Origin: Actinomycetota bacterium | GTDB taxonomy: Bacteria; Actinomycetota; Thermoleophilia; Gaiellales; Gaiellaceae | Assembly: GCA_013817555.1 (NCBI GenBank) | Contig: JACDCN010000016.1 | Location: 1-16,214 of the forward strand | DNA: 16,214 nt | Direction of reading: 5' to 3' | Shown here: positions 1 to 6,460 of the stretch, in pieces | Position numbering within the stretch: the first letter of the stretch is position 1 | Layout: each line of letters opens with the position of its first letter | Made by a program: the position numbers and the translations under genes | The notes under the pieces: model-generated | Database searches by the model: none | Told to the model about the DNA's origin: nothing | The model's input: only the letters and a program-made list of their open reading frames with translations

Positions 1-124
1 TTGCCTGGCGTGCCGTGACGCCGAGCTGCTCCGTCTCCTTGCGAAGCTCGCGGGAGAGGCGGAGGAGAACAGGACGCAGGTCAGATGCAACCTGCTGGAT
101 ATCAAGCATAACCTCGCTAATCAT
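1..124 (-). CDS. MarR-family transcriptional regulator, N-terminal fragment (runs off left edge)
   Basis: Reading leftward from an ATG at 124, an open frame of 41 codons continues to the window edge. It starts MISEVMLDIQQVASDLRPVL and continues with LLRLSRELRKETEQLGVTARQA. This amphipathic first helix with repeated Leu/Arg, followed by a Leu-Gly-Val-Thr-x-x-Gln turn, is the usual N-terminus of MarR proteins (dimerisation helix, then the start of the winged helix). No DNA-reading part is visible. There is no Shine-Dalgarno before the ATG at 124; an in-frame ATG at 109 sits just after a GCGAGG stretch and is an alternative start. A TACACT hexamer lies 11 bases upstream of the ATG at 124. The gene is co-directional with the response regulator to its right, but 148 bases separate them. 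MarR proteins typically sense small aromatic ligands or oxidants; the ligand here cannot be told. Confidence 0.6.
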   Translation of the reverse strand, partial: MISEVMLDIQQVASDLRPVLLRLSRELRKETEQLGVTARQA

Positions 125-216
125 TAATGAGGCTAAGTGTAGCCGACGGCATCCCTCCCTGTGGATGAGTCGTCACTCTCTTGGCACACGGTTCGCCGTC
201 CTTTGCGGACGTGTCC

Positions 217-229
217 AGGGTCAGACCCT
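217..229. repeat. Short perfect palindrome in the gap between the MarR gene and the response regulator
   Basis: AGGGTC-A-GACCCT is a perfect dyad around base 223. It lies 44 bases past the stop of the response regulator, reading on the minus strand. It has no T-run and the hairpin it could form is short (AGGG/CCCT with a 5-base loop), so a terminator role is weak. It could be a protein-binding dyad or one copy of a dispersed repeat; the window contains only this copy. Confidence 0.35.
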
Positions 230-272
230 CGTGATCTTCCGCACTTGCGCGATCGCTCGAATCGACGAGGGC

Positions 273-971
273 TTACGTCTTGGGCAGCGCTTCGAGCTTG
301 TAGCCGACGCCGTAGCGCGTGTGGATGAAGGTGTGCCGCGGCGCCTGGCGGTCGATCTTCTCGCGAAGCTTGCGGACGAAGACGTCCACCGTGCGGTCGC
401 GGTGTGAGGCACGCCGGCCCCACACGCGCTGCAGGAGCTCGTCGCGGGTCAGAACTCGGCCTTGCTCGCGCGCGAGCGTGTACACGAGCCGGAACTCTGT
501 CGGAGTCAGCTCCGCGCTTTCGCCATTGACGAACGCCTGCACGTTGTCGGGGTCGAGTCGCAGCTCCTCGATCACGATCGCGTCGCCGCGGCGCGGCTCG
601 GCCTCGCTGACGCCGCGGCGGGCCGCGGCGCGCACGCGCGCGGTCAGCTCCTTGAGAGAGAAGGGCTTCACTAGGTAGTCGTCCGCGCCGATCTCGAGTG
701 CGTGCACGCGGTCGTGCTCCGTCCCGCGCGCGGAAACGACGATGATCGGAGTGCCGATCCCCTCGGAGCGCGCTTGCTCGATGACGCGCCAGCCGTCGAT
801 TCCGGGGAGCATGAGATCGAGGACACAGACGTCGGGCCGCTCGAAGCGCAGCCGGGCGAGCCCGGTCTCGCCGTTGGCTACCCCGACGGCGTCGAACCCG
901 GCGGATTCGAGGTGACGCGCCATCCCCCGGGCGATGATGTCGTCGTCCTCGATGATCAAGACCTTCGCCAT
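273..971 (-). CDS. OmpR/PhoB-family response regulator
   Basis: This is a 232-residue two-component response regulator. Residues 3-115 form the receiver domain, with the acidic triad E8-D9-D10 region, phospho-acceptor D52 in VLDLMLPG, S80 in VVSAR and K102 in VKPF. Residues about 130-228 are the OmpR/PhoB winged helix (ELTPTEFRL, RTVDVFVRKLREKI, RYGVGYKLE). Length and order are normal for the family. It is probably the partner of the kinase at 1818-2747 and the protein that reads the PHO boxes upstream of the two pstS genes; this is inferred from context, since PhoB/PhoP of actinobacteria belong to the same subfamily. Unusually, regulator and kinase are divergent and separated by an RTX-protein gene. 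No Shine-Dalgarno precedes the ATG; a CACTAT hexamer 8 bases upstream leaves a leaderless transcript possible. Two perfect inverted repeats lie in the 91-base gap before the gene. Confidence 0.93.
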   Translation of the reverse strand: MAKVLIIEDDDIIARGMARHLESAGFDAVGVANGETGLARLRFERPDVCVLDLMLPGIDGWRVIEQARSEGIGTPIIVVSARGTEHDRVHALEIGADDYLVKPFSLKELTARVRAAARRGVSEAEPRRGDAIVIEELRLDPDNVQAFVNGESAELTPTEFRLVYTLAREQGRVLTRDELLQRVWGRRASHRDRTVDVFVRKLREKIDRQAPRHTFIHTRYGVGYKLEALPKT

Positions 972-984
972 CTGATGACATAGT

Positions 985-1013
985 GACGGCCCCCAGGAGA
1001 CACGGGGGCCGTC
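985..1013 (-). terminator. Perfect 10-bp GC-rich hairpin between the RTX gene and the response regulator
   Basis: GACGGCCCCC (985-994) and GGGGGCCGTC (1004-1013) are exact inverted copies with a 9-base loop. On the minus strand the hairpin lies about 50 bases after the RTX-protein stop and 13 bases before the response-regulator ATG. It lacks a U-tract, which is common for terminators in GC-rich actinobacteria, so it may end the RTX transcript. Because it sits in the would-be leader or promoter of the regulator gene, it could alternatively be an attenuator or an operator. Confidence 0.45.
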
Positions 1014-1017
1014 GTAT

Positions 1018-1035
1018 GGTTACCGAACGGTAACC
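1018..1035. promoter_or_regulatory. 18-bp perfect palindrome, candidate operator upstream of the response regulator
   Basis: GGTTACCGAACGGTAACC has 8-bp arms around a 2-base centre (AA). Its size and perfect symmetry are typical of a dimeric helix-turn-helix operator (TetR-like sites often have the form TTACCGnnCGGTAA), and the arms are too AT-poor and the centre too tight for a hairpin. It lies between the RTX stop and the response-regulator start, so it may control the regulator gene. The cognate protein is unknown; the truncated MarR gene at the left edge is one nearby candidate. Confidence 0.4.
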
Positions 1036-1062
1036 GGGTGGTGAATGACGAGCAGCAACGTG

Positions 1063-1713
1063 CTACCCGTCAGCCTCCGTGTCCGCGTCCGAGTTCTCGC
1101 CCTCTTCCTGGTCAGCCGTCAGCTCGACGACGATCAGCAGCGTCTCGCAGCCGACCAGCGTCGTTGACGGTCGCTCGGAGCGGAGCACGAACGCCTTGTC
1201 GTCGCCCGGCCCGCAATTGAGCAGGTCGGGATCGTTGTCGGCCGCGAGCGCGTGCAGCTCGTCGTCCCCGCTGCCGCCGAACGAACGGTCCGCGCCGTCA
1301 CCGCCGAAGACCGAGTCCGGACCGTCGTTACCGGAGACCACGTCCGGCCCCTTGTTCCCGGATACGCGGTCGCCGTCGTCACCGCCGAGAACCTGATCCG
1401 CGTCGGAGCCGCCGTACAGGCGGTCGTTTCCGTTCCCACCGGCGATCACGTCATCGCCCCGGCCTCCGTAGGCGAGGTCGCCGCCGTCACCAGCGCGGAC
1501 GCCGTCGTCCCCCGACCCGGCGCGAACCAGATCGGCGCCATCACGGGCGTAGACGTGATCGTTGCCGGCGAATGCGCGGATCTCGTCCGCCTGGTCGGTC
1601 CCACGCAGCACGTCGTCGCCGGGTGTGCCGTTGATCACGGCCGCAGCAGCGACTGCCGTGACGACCAGCGCCACGAGAACAGCGGTCGTGAGTGCAAATG
1701 CCTTGCGTCCCAT
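1063..1713 (-). CDS. Secreted RTX-type (haemolysin-like calcium-binding repeat) protein
   Basis: This 216-residue protein begins with a Sec signal peptide (basic MGRK, then a hydrophobic stretch to about residue 25, ending AVAAAA). Residues about 29-160 are degenerate RTX nonapeptides of the GGxGxDxUx type (NGTPGDDVLRG, YGGRGDDVIAGG, FGGDGADRSFGG, FGGSGDDELHA and others), which in this family bind calcium in a parallel beta-roll. A CGPGDD...GCE segment follows, where the two cysteines could form a disulfide, and the protein ends in a very acidic tail. No enzymatic domain is present, so the role is probably a calcium-stabilised cell-surface or secreted protein. The ATG has a strong AGGAG site (1721-1725) 7 bases upstream. 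It lies between the response regulator and the divergent kinase; whether it belongs to the phosphate response is unknown. Confidence 0.85.
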   Translation of the reverse strand: MGRKAFALTTAVLVALVVTAVAAAAVINGTPGDDVLRGTDQADEIRAFAGNDHVYARDGADLVRAGSGDDGVRAGDGGDLAYGGRGDDVIAGGNGNDRLYGGSDADQVLGGDDGDRVSGNKGPDVVSGNDGPDSVFGGDGADRSFGGSGDDELHALAADNDPDLLNCGPGDDKAFVLRSERPSTTLVGCETLLIVVELTADQEEGENSDADTEADG

Positions 1714-1817
1714 CTCATCTCTCCTTCGTAGAGGACAGATGGATTCACCGACATGTGAGTTTGGGTCGCGTGAGGTGGACGAAAGCGTTGCGCAAAGGTT
1801 CTGTTAGAACGACAGCG

Positions 1818-2747
1818 ATGGATGTCGAGGCGATTCGAGGGCGGACACTCGTGGAAGAGAGCCGCGAGGCCGTGGTCGTCCTCGACGACGACGACCGCGT
1901 TCTGATGGCAAGCCGGCGTGCTCGCCAGAGCGTCGACGGCATCCGGGACGGCGAGCCATTGCCGTCCGATCTTCTGACGGGTGGTCTCGGCGTGATCCCT
2001 CTCGTCTTCCCCTACGAGGTGGACGGGCGCCGGGAGCGGCTCGTGTACCTCTCGCGCGAGGGCGACCTGGCGGCATACGAGGAGTTGCGGTCGGGGTTCA
2101 CCGCTGCGGTCTCGCACGAGCTGCGAACCCCGCTCGCGCGACTGCTCACGTTGCTCGAGACGGCGACGCTGCCAGGAGAGGACGTGAACGAGCTTGTCGA
2201 GCAGGCGACGAACGAGGTGGAGCAGATCACCGAGCTGATCGACGAGGTCCTCTTCCTGAGTGAGCTCGAGTCGGGTGCGCGGGTCGTGGCTTTGGGAGCC
2301 GAGCCAGTTCGTCCGGTGCTGGAGCAGGCTCTCGCGGAGCTCGAAGAGCGGGCGGATCGGGCCGGAGTCGAGCTACGGCTCGTCTGTGATCCGGCCATCG
2401 AGCTGACGATTCGGCCGCGGATGCTTCGCGTGGTTGCGCGCAATCTCGCGGAGAATGCGATCCGCTACGCCGGCCCAGGGACGGCGTTCACGCTTTCGGC
2501 TCGACGAGGACCTGACGGCTCCGTCGTGGTCGCCGGAAGTGACGACGGGAAGGGGGTCGAGCAGTCGGCACTGCCGAGGCTCTTCGAACGTTTCTACCGT
2601 GCCGACCGCGCGCGCTCGTCGCGAGGGACTGGTCTCGGTCTCGCAATCGTGAAGCACATCGTGACGCAAGCCGGCGGCACGGTCGAGGCGAGCGGCGGCC
2701 GCGGGAGCGGACTCGAGATTCGCTGCCTTTTCCCTGCGCCGTCCTAG
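1818..2747 (+). CDS. Cytoplasmic sensor histidine kinase (probable PhoR-type partner of the response regulator)
   Basis: This is a 309-residue histidine kinase. Residues 1-90 look like a small PAS-type sensor (EAVVVLDDDDRVLMASRRAR, then VDGRRERLVYLS). The dimerisation/phosphotransfer helix carries H100 in AAVSHELRTPLAR, and the catalytic ATP-binding domain has the N-box NLAEN (209-213), DDGKG (242-246), an F-box LFERFYR and GTGLGL (270-275). No membrane segment is visible, whereas Escherichia coli PhoR is membrane-anchored, so sensing is probably via a cytosolic partner such as PhoU. A longer in-frame ATG at 1692 would run into the divergent RTX gene and adds no family-like sequence; ATG 1818 is preferred. 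It lacks a Shine-Dalgarno but has a TAGAAC hexamer 7 bases before it. The stop is only 7 bases from the first PHO box of pstS. The phosphate role is inferred from context. Confidence 0.9.
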   Translation: MDVEAIRGRTLVEESREAVVVLDDDDRVLMASRRARQSVDGIRDGEPLPSDLLTGGLGVIPLVFPYEVDGRRERLVYLSREGDLAAYEELRSGFTAAVSHELRTPLARLLTLLETATLPGEDVNELVEQATNEVEQITELIDEVLFLSELESGARVVALGAEPVRPVLEQALAELEERADRAGVELRLVCDPAIELTIRPRMLRVVARNLAENAIRYAGPGTAFTLSARRGPDGSVVVAGSDDGKGVEQSALPRLFERFYRADRARSSRGTGLGLAIVKHIVTQAGGTVEASGGRGSGLEIRCLFPAPS

Positions 2748-2754
2748 CCTAGGC

Positions 2755-2787
2755 GTTCACCCTACTTTCACCATATATTCACCATCC
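2755..2787 (+). promoter_or_regulatory. PHO box 1: three 11-bp direct repeats upstream of pstS
   Basis: Three consecutive 11-bp units, GTTCACCCTAC (2755-2765), TTTCACCATAT (2766-2776) and ATTCACCATCC (2777-2787), share TTCACC in the same register. This matches the known architecture of Streptomyces PhoP boxes (11-nt direct repeats with a conserved GTTCACC-like core). The last TTCACC (2778-2783) is 17 bases from a TAGGGT hexamer (2801-2806), so the array occupies the -35 position, as expected for activation. Confidence 0.85.
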
Positions 2788-2800
2788 GGCCTCCCGGCGC

Positions 2801-2806
2801 TAGGGT
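2801..2806 (+). promoter_or_regulatory. Probable -10 element of the pst operon
   Basis: TAGGGT fits the actinobacterial TAnnnT pattern. It lies 17 bases after the last PHO-box core and 22 bases before the pstS ATG, giving a short leader that just includes the GGGGAG ribosome site (2813-2818). This is placed by spacing and pattern only. Confidence 0.5.
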
Positions 2807-2827
2807 CCGGCCGGGGAGACTGGCCGC

Positions 2828-3754
2828 ATGAAATCACGCAGATCGATCACGCTTCTCCTCTCCATGGCAGCTCTTGCGCTCGTCGCAGCCGGCTGTGGCG
2901 GAGGCGACGGCGGAGGCGGCACCATCAGTGCGGACGGTTCGAGCACGGTGGGGCCGTTCGTCACCAAGGCAGCGGAGGACTTCAAGGACGCCGAGGGAGT
3001 GGACATTACCGTCGGGATCTCAGGCACCGGCGGCGGCTTCGAGCGCTTCTGCGCCGGGGAGACCGATCTCTCGAACGCCTCACGACCGATCGACGAGGAC
3101 GAGCAGGCGCTCTGCGCCGACGCAGGGGTCGAATACATCGAGTTCCGCATAGCGACCGATGCCTTGACCAACGTGGTCAACATGGAGAACGACTGGGCGA
3201 CCTGCCTGACTGTCGACCAGCTCGAGACCATCTGGGGGCCCGGCTCCAAGGTTACGAACTGGAATCAGGTGGATCCGTCGTTCCCGGACGTCGAGCTCAC
3301 CCTGTTCGGCCCGGGGACGGATTCCGGCACCTTCGATTACTTCACCGGCGTCATCAACGGGGAGGAGGGCGCCAGCCGGACGGACTTCTCTCCGAGCGAG
3401 GACGACAACGTGATCGTGCAGGGCGTGTCTGGTGATCGCGGGGGACTCGGGTACTTCGGCTTCTCCTACTACGAGCAGAACCAAGCGACTCTCGAGGCGC
3501 TCGAGGTCGACGGCGGGAGCGGCTGCGTCGCGCCGAGCGCAGAGGCAGCGCAAGACGGCTCCTACACACCGTTGTCCCGACCGCTCTACGTCTACGTGAA
3601 GCGAAGCTCGTTCGACGACAAGGAGGACGTTCGCAACTTCGTCCTGTTCATGCTCGACCAGAACAGCTCGATTGCCGAAGCGGCGCAGTTCGTCCCCCTG
3701 AGCGATGAGCAACTCGCGGAGGAGCGATCGAAGCTCGAGGAAGCCACGGGCTAG
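2828..3754 (+). CDS. pstS: PstS1, phosphate-binding lipoprotein of the Pst ABC transporter
   Basis: This 308-residue extracytoplasmic solute-binding protein captures phosphate and delivers it to PstCA. It has a lipoprotein signal (MKSRRS, hydrophobic core, LVAAGC with lipidated C23) and a glycine-rich linker. Phosphate-site motifs are SADGSSTVGPF (34-44), SGTGGGFERF (65-74) and GPGTDSGTFDYF (161-172). Four further cysteines (C75, C96, C126, C233) are conserved in the second PstS of this window, suggesting two disulfides. By hand count the mature chain has about 52 acidic and 15 basic residues, so it is strongly acidic. GGGGAG (2813-2818) is a ribosome site 9 bases before the ATG. It is the first gene of pstSCAB-phoU, and its TAG abuts the GTG of pstC. 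PHO box 1 implies induction on phosphate starvation. Confidence 0.96.
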   Translation: MKSRRSITLLLSMAALALVAAGCGGGDGGGGTISADGSSTVGPFVTKAAEDFKDAEGVDITVGISGTGGGFERFCAGETDLSNASRPIDEDEQALCADAGVEYIEFRIATDALTNVVNMENDWATCLTVDQLETIWGPGSKVTNWNQVDPSFPDVELTLFGPGTDSGTFDYFTGVINGEEGASRTDFSPSEDDNVIVQGVSGDRGGLGYFGFSYYEQNQATLEALEVDGGSGCVAPSAEAAQDGSYTPLSRPLYVYVKRSSFDDKEDVRNFVLFMLDQNSSIAEAAQFVPLSDEQLAEERSKLEEATG

Positions 3755-4687
3755 GTGCATACGCCGGACGCTGCCGTCGGTCTGCCTTCGGTCGCTCTGC
3801 CGCGCAAGAGGATCCGTTGGGGCGAGCTGCTCATCCACGGGCTGCTCTTTCTCGCCGCCGCGGTGTCGGTGCTGACGACGCTCGGAATCGTCGTCTCGCT
3901 CCTGCTCCCCGCAATCGAGTTCTTCGGCGAGGTCAGTCCCTGGGAGTTCCTGACGGGTACCACGTGGACGCCGCTCTTCCTGGACGGGCAGTTCGGTGTG
4001 GTGCCGCTCGTCGTGGGGACGATCGTGATCTCGTCCCTCTCGGCGCTCGTGGCCTTCCCTCTCGGGCTCGGCGTGGCGATTTACCTGAGCGAGTACGCGA
4101 ACCACCAAGCGGCACGTGTCTTGAAGCCGATCCTCGAGATTCTCGCGGCGATCCCGACTGTCGTCCTCGGCTACTTCGCGCTCACCTTCGTCACGCCGCT
4201 TCTGCGAGACATCGGCCTCGACGTCGCGATCTTCAATGCCCTCGCAGCCAGCCTCGTCCTCGGCGTGATGTTGATCCCCACCATCGCGTCGCTCTCCGAG
4301 GATGCGATGGCCGCGGTACCGCGTGACCTACGCGAGGGCGGATATGCGCTCGGAGCAGACAAGCTGCAGGTCTCGACGCGCATCGTCGTCCCTGCGGCAA
4401 TCTCGGGGATCATCGCGGCGTACGTCCTCGGATTCTCCCGCGCCGTCGGCGAGACGATGATCGTTCTCATCGCCGGTGGCCAGCTGGCGCAAATCACGCT
4501 CGATCCACGCGAGCCCATCGAGACGATGACAGCATTCATTGGCGCCACCGGGTTCGGCGACGTGCCGACGGGCTCGAATGAGTACAAGACCATCTTCGCA
4601 GTCGGGCTCACCCTCTTCGTGATCACGCTCGTCCTGAACCTCTTCTCCATCAGGATGGTGCGGAAGTTCCGCGAGGTTTACGAATGA
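3755..4687 (+). CDS. pstC: PstC, phosphate ABC transporter permease
   Basis: This is a 310-residue inner-membrane permease that pairs with PstA to form the phosphate channel. A first membrane helix spans about residues 26-52, followed by an external loop (FFGEVSPWEFLTGTTWTP) typical of PstC. The core helices then carry PTVVLGYFAL (134-143) and the cytoplasmic EAA loop EDAMAAVPRDLREGGYALGA (182-201), which docks on PstB, and later SRAVGETM. The GTG start follows the pstS stop with no gap, and a GAGGAAG stretch about 11 bases upstream can serve as ribosome site. The stop overlaps the pstA ATG by 4 bases (ATGA), implying coupled translation. Length and layout are normal for the family. Confidence 0.95.
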   Translation: MHTPDAAVGLPSVALPRKRIRWGELLIHGLLFLAAAVSVLTTLGIVVSLLLPAIEFFGEVSPWEFLTGTTWTPLFLDGQFGVVPLVVGTIVISSLSALVAFPLGLGVAIYLSEYANHQAARVLKPILEILAAIPTVVLGYFALTFVTPLLRDIGLDVAIFNALAASLVLGVMLIPTIASLSEDAMAAVPRDLREGGYALGADKLQVSTRIVVPAAISGIIAAYVLGFSRAVGETMIVLIAGGQLAQITLDPREPIETMTAFIGATGFGDVPTGSNEYKTIFAVGLTLFVITLVLNLFSIRMVRKFREVYE

Positions 4688-5586
4688 CAATCATCGAGCC
4701 CCACGTCGAGCGAGACTACGAGCCTGCACCGGAGCAAGCGGCCCGGAGCGGACGCGCCTGGAAGAACCGGCTCTTCAAGGGCGCGATGCTGTTCTCGATG
4801 CTGGTCGCGTTCGGAACGCTCGCGGTCCTGCTCGTTGACATCGTCATCACGGGGTGGCCGGCGCTCACTGGAACGCTGTTCACCGAGGCTCCCTCGTCGC
4901 TGCCGGAAGAGGCTGGCGCGCGCCCAGCGATTCTTGCCACGCTCTATCTCGGGTTGGTCGTTCTCCTCCTCTCCGTCCCGATCGGCGTGTTGACGGCGAT
5001 CTATCTCGAGGAGTACGCCAACCGCGAGCGGTGGTGGAACAAGCTGATCGAGGTCAACATCCAGAACCTCGCCGCGGTGCCGTCGATCGTCTACGGGATC
5101 CTCGGCCTTGCGTTCATCGTCCGCGGGATCGGGATCGGCCGTGTGGTCTTTGCAGGCGCGCTCATTCTCACCCTCGTCGTACTCCCGACCGTCGTCGTGG
5201 CATCCCGCGAGGCGATCCGTGGCGTCCCCGACTCGATCCGGCAGGGCGCCTTCGCCCTCGGTGCCACGAAATGGCAGGTCGTGTGGCGGCAGGTGCTGCC
5301 GGCGGCGATCCCGGGTATGGCGACCGGTTCGATCCTCGCGCTTTCGCGCGCCGTCGGCGAAACCGCGCCGTTGCTCATGGTGGGAGCAACCGTGTACGTC
5401 GCATTCAACCCGACGCTCTTCGGCGAGTACACCGCTCTCCCCATCCAGATCTACAACTGGGTGAGACAGCCCGATCCGGAGTTTCAGACGGTCGCAGCGG
5501 CGGGCGCGATCGTGCTACTCGTGATCGTCCTTGCTATGAACGCCGTGGCAATCTTCGTTCGTAACCGGTACCGCCAGAAGTGGTGA
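4684..5586 (+). CDS. pstA: PstA, phosphate ABC transporter permease
   Basis: This is a 300-residue inner-membrane permease, the partner of PstC. An unusually acidic hydrophilic N-terminus (to about residue 25) precedes the first membrane helix at 32-56. Further helices lie around 82-108, 130-147, 152-173, 207-222 and 268-292. The EAA loop that contacts PstB is EAIRGVPDSIRQGAFALGATKWQ (about 176-198), and SRAVGETAPLLMVGA follows, as usual for PstA. The ATG overlaps the pstC stop, with GAGG (4673-4676) 7 bases upstream. The gene is followed after 4 bases by pstB. Confidence 0.95.
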   Translation: MTIIEPHVERDYEPAPEQAARSGRAWKNRLFKGAMLFSMLVAFGTLAVLLVDIVITGWPALTGTLFTEAPSSLPEEAGARPAILATLYLGLVVLLLSVPIGVLTAIYLEEYANRERWWNKLIEVNIQNLAAVPSIVYGILGLAFIVRGIGIGRVVFAGALILTLVVLPTVVVASREAIRGVPDSIRQGAFALGATKWQVVWRQVLPAAIPGMATGSILALSRAVGETAPLLMVGATVYVAFNPTLFGEYTALPIQIYNWVRQPDPEFQTVAAAGAIVLLVIVLAMNAVAIFVRNRYRQKW

Positions 5587-5590
5587 GGCA

Positions 5591-6460
5591 ATGACCCAGA
5601 TGGAGACGCAACCACACATCGACAACACCCGGATCGCAGAGGCTTCGCGAGGCGCCCTCGACCGGGCGGACGTCGAACGCCGCGAGAAGGTCTTCTCCGT
5701 GACGAATCTCGCTGTCTACTACAGCGGAAAGCCCGCTCTCGAAGAAGTCGACATCGACGTATACCGAAATACGGTTACGGCATTCATCGGTCCTTCCGGA
5801 TGCGGAAAGAGCACCTTCATCCGCTGCTTCAATCGCATGAACGATCTCATTCCCGGAGCGAAGGTCGAAGGGACTGTGCTGTACCACGGCGAGGATCTCT
5901 ACGGACCCGACGTCGACTCGGTCGAGATCCGGCGGCGCATCGGCATGGTCTTCCAGAAGCCGAACCCGTTCCCGAAGTCGATCTACGACAACATCGCCTT
6001 CGGGCCCCGCGTGCTCGACATGAAAGGCAGTCTCGACGAGCGGGTCGAGGGCGCGCTTCGCCGGGCAGCGCTCTGGGACGAGGTGAAGGACCGGCTGAAG
6101 GATGGCGCCCTGGGGTTGTCGGGCGGCCAGCAGCAGCGCCTGTGCATCGCACGCGCGCTCGCGGTCGAGCCGGATGTGATTCTCATGGACGAGCCGGCAT
6201 CGGCACTCGATCCGATCTCGACCACCCGCATCGAGGACCTGATGCACGAGCTGAAGCGCGAGTACACGATCGTGATCGTCACTCACAACATGCAACAAGC
6301 GGCGCGGGTCGCAGACATGACCGCGTTCTTCAGCGTCGTGGTGGACGAGGACGGGAGCGCCCGTCGCGGCATCCTCGTCGAGTACGACATGACCACGAAG
6401 ATCTTCACGACCCCGTCCGACAAGCGAACCGAGGACTACGTGACCGGGCGGTTCGGATGA
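5591..6460 (+). CDS. pstB: PstB, phosphate ABC transporter ATPase
   Basis: This 289-residue ATPase powers phosphate import from the cytoplasmic side. It shows Walker A GPSGCGKST (67-75), the Q-loop region FQKPNPFPKSIYDNIAFG (121-138; the PNPFP stretch is characteristic of PstB), the ABC signature LSGGQQQR (176-183), Walker B VILMDEPA (196-203) and the switch histidine H232 in VTHNMQQAARVAD. About 35 residues precede the first conserved strand (VFSVTNLAVYYSG), longer than in E. coli PstB (257 residues). The GAGG before ATG 5591 is only 2 bases away, so the in-frame ATG at 5600 is a possible true start. The stop overlaps the phoU ATG by 4 bases. Confidence 0.96.
   Translation: MTQMETQPHIDNTRIAEASRGALDRADVERREKVFSVTNLAVYYSGKPALEEVDIDVYRNTVTAFIGPSGCGKSTFIRCFNRMNDLIPGAKVEGTVLYHGEDLYGPDVDSVEIRRRIGMVFQKPNPFPKSIYDNIAFGPRVLDMKGSLDERVEGALRRAALWDEVKDRLKDGALGLSGGQQQRLCIARALAVEPDVILMDEPASALDPISTTRIEDLMHELKREYTIVIVTHNMQQAARVADMTAFFSVVVDEDGSARRGILVEYDMTTKIFTTPSDKRTEDYVTGRFG

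Noticed and set aside
133..981. Arginine-rich 282-residue frame opposite or over the response regulator
   Set aside because: It lies on the same strand as the regulator but in another frame, with no family motif and a composition typical of GC-rich shadow frames.
1250..1640. Repetitive DNA pattern as a possible CRISPR or minisatellite
   Set aside because: The periodicity comes from codons for degenerate RTX nonapeptides; there are no identical repeats with unique spacers.
1741..1751. GATTCACCGAC in the RTX/kinase gap as a PHO box
   Set aside because: A single unit with no neighbours in 11-bp register on either strand; not enough to claim autoregulation.
1798..1810. GTTCT-GTT-AGAAC inverted repeat before the kinase as an operator
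   Set aside because: The arms are only 5 bp and overlap the promoter-like TAGAAC; likely chance, so not listed as a feature.
1692..1817. Extended N-terminus for the histidine kinase from the ATG at 1692
   Set aside because: It overlaps the divergent RTX gene start and would use up the whole promoter gap; the 42 extra residues show no membrane helix or family motif.
5800..6456. Long open frame running through pstB into phoU, suggesting a large fused protein
   Set aside because: It is the phoU frame staying open by chance in GC-rich DNA across pstB, which itself has complete ABC motifs; PhoU homology starts only at ATG 6457.
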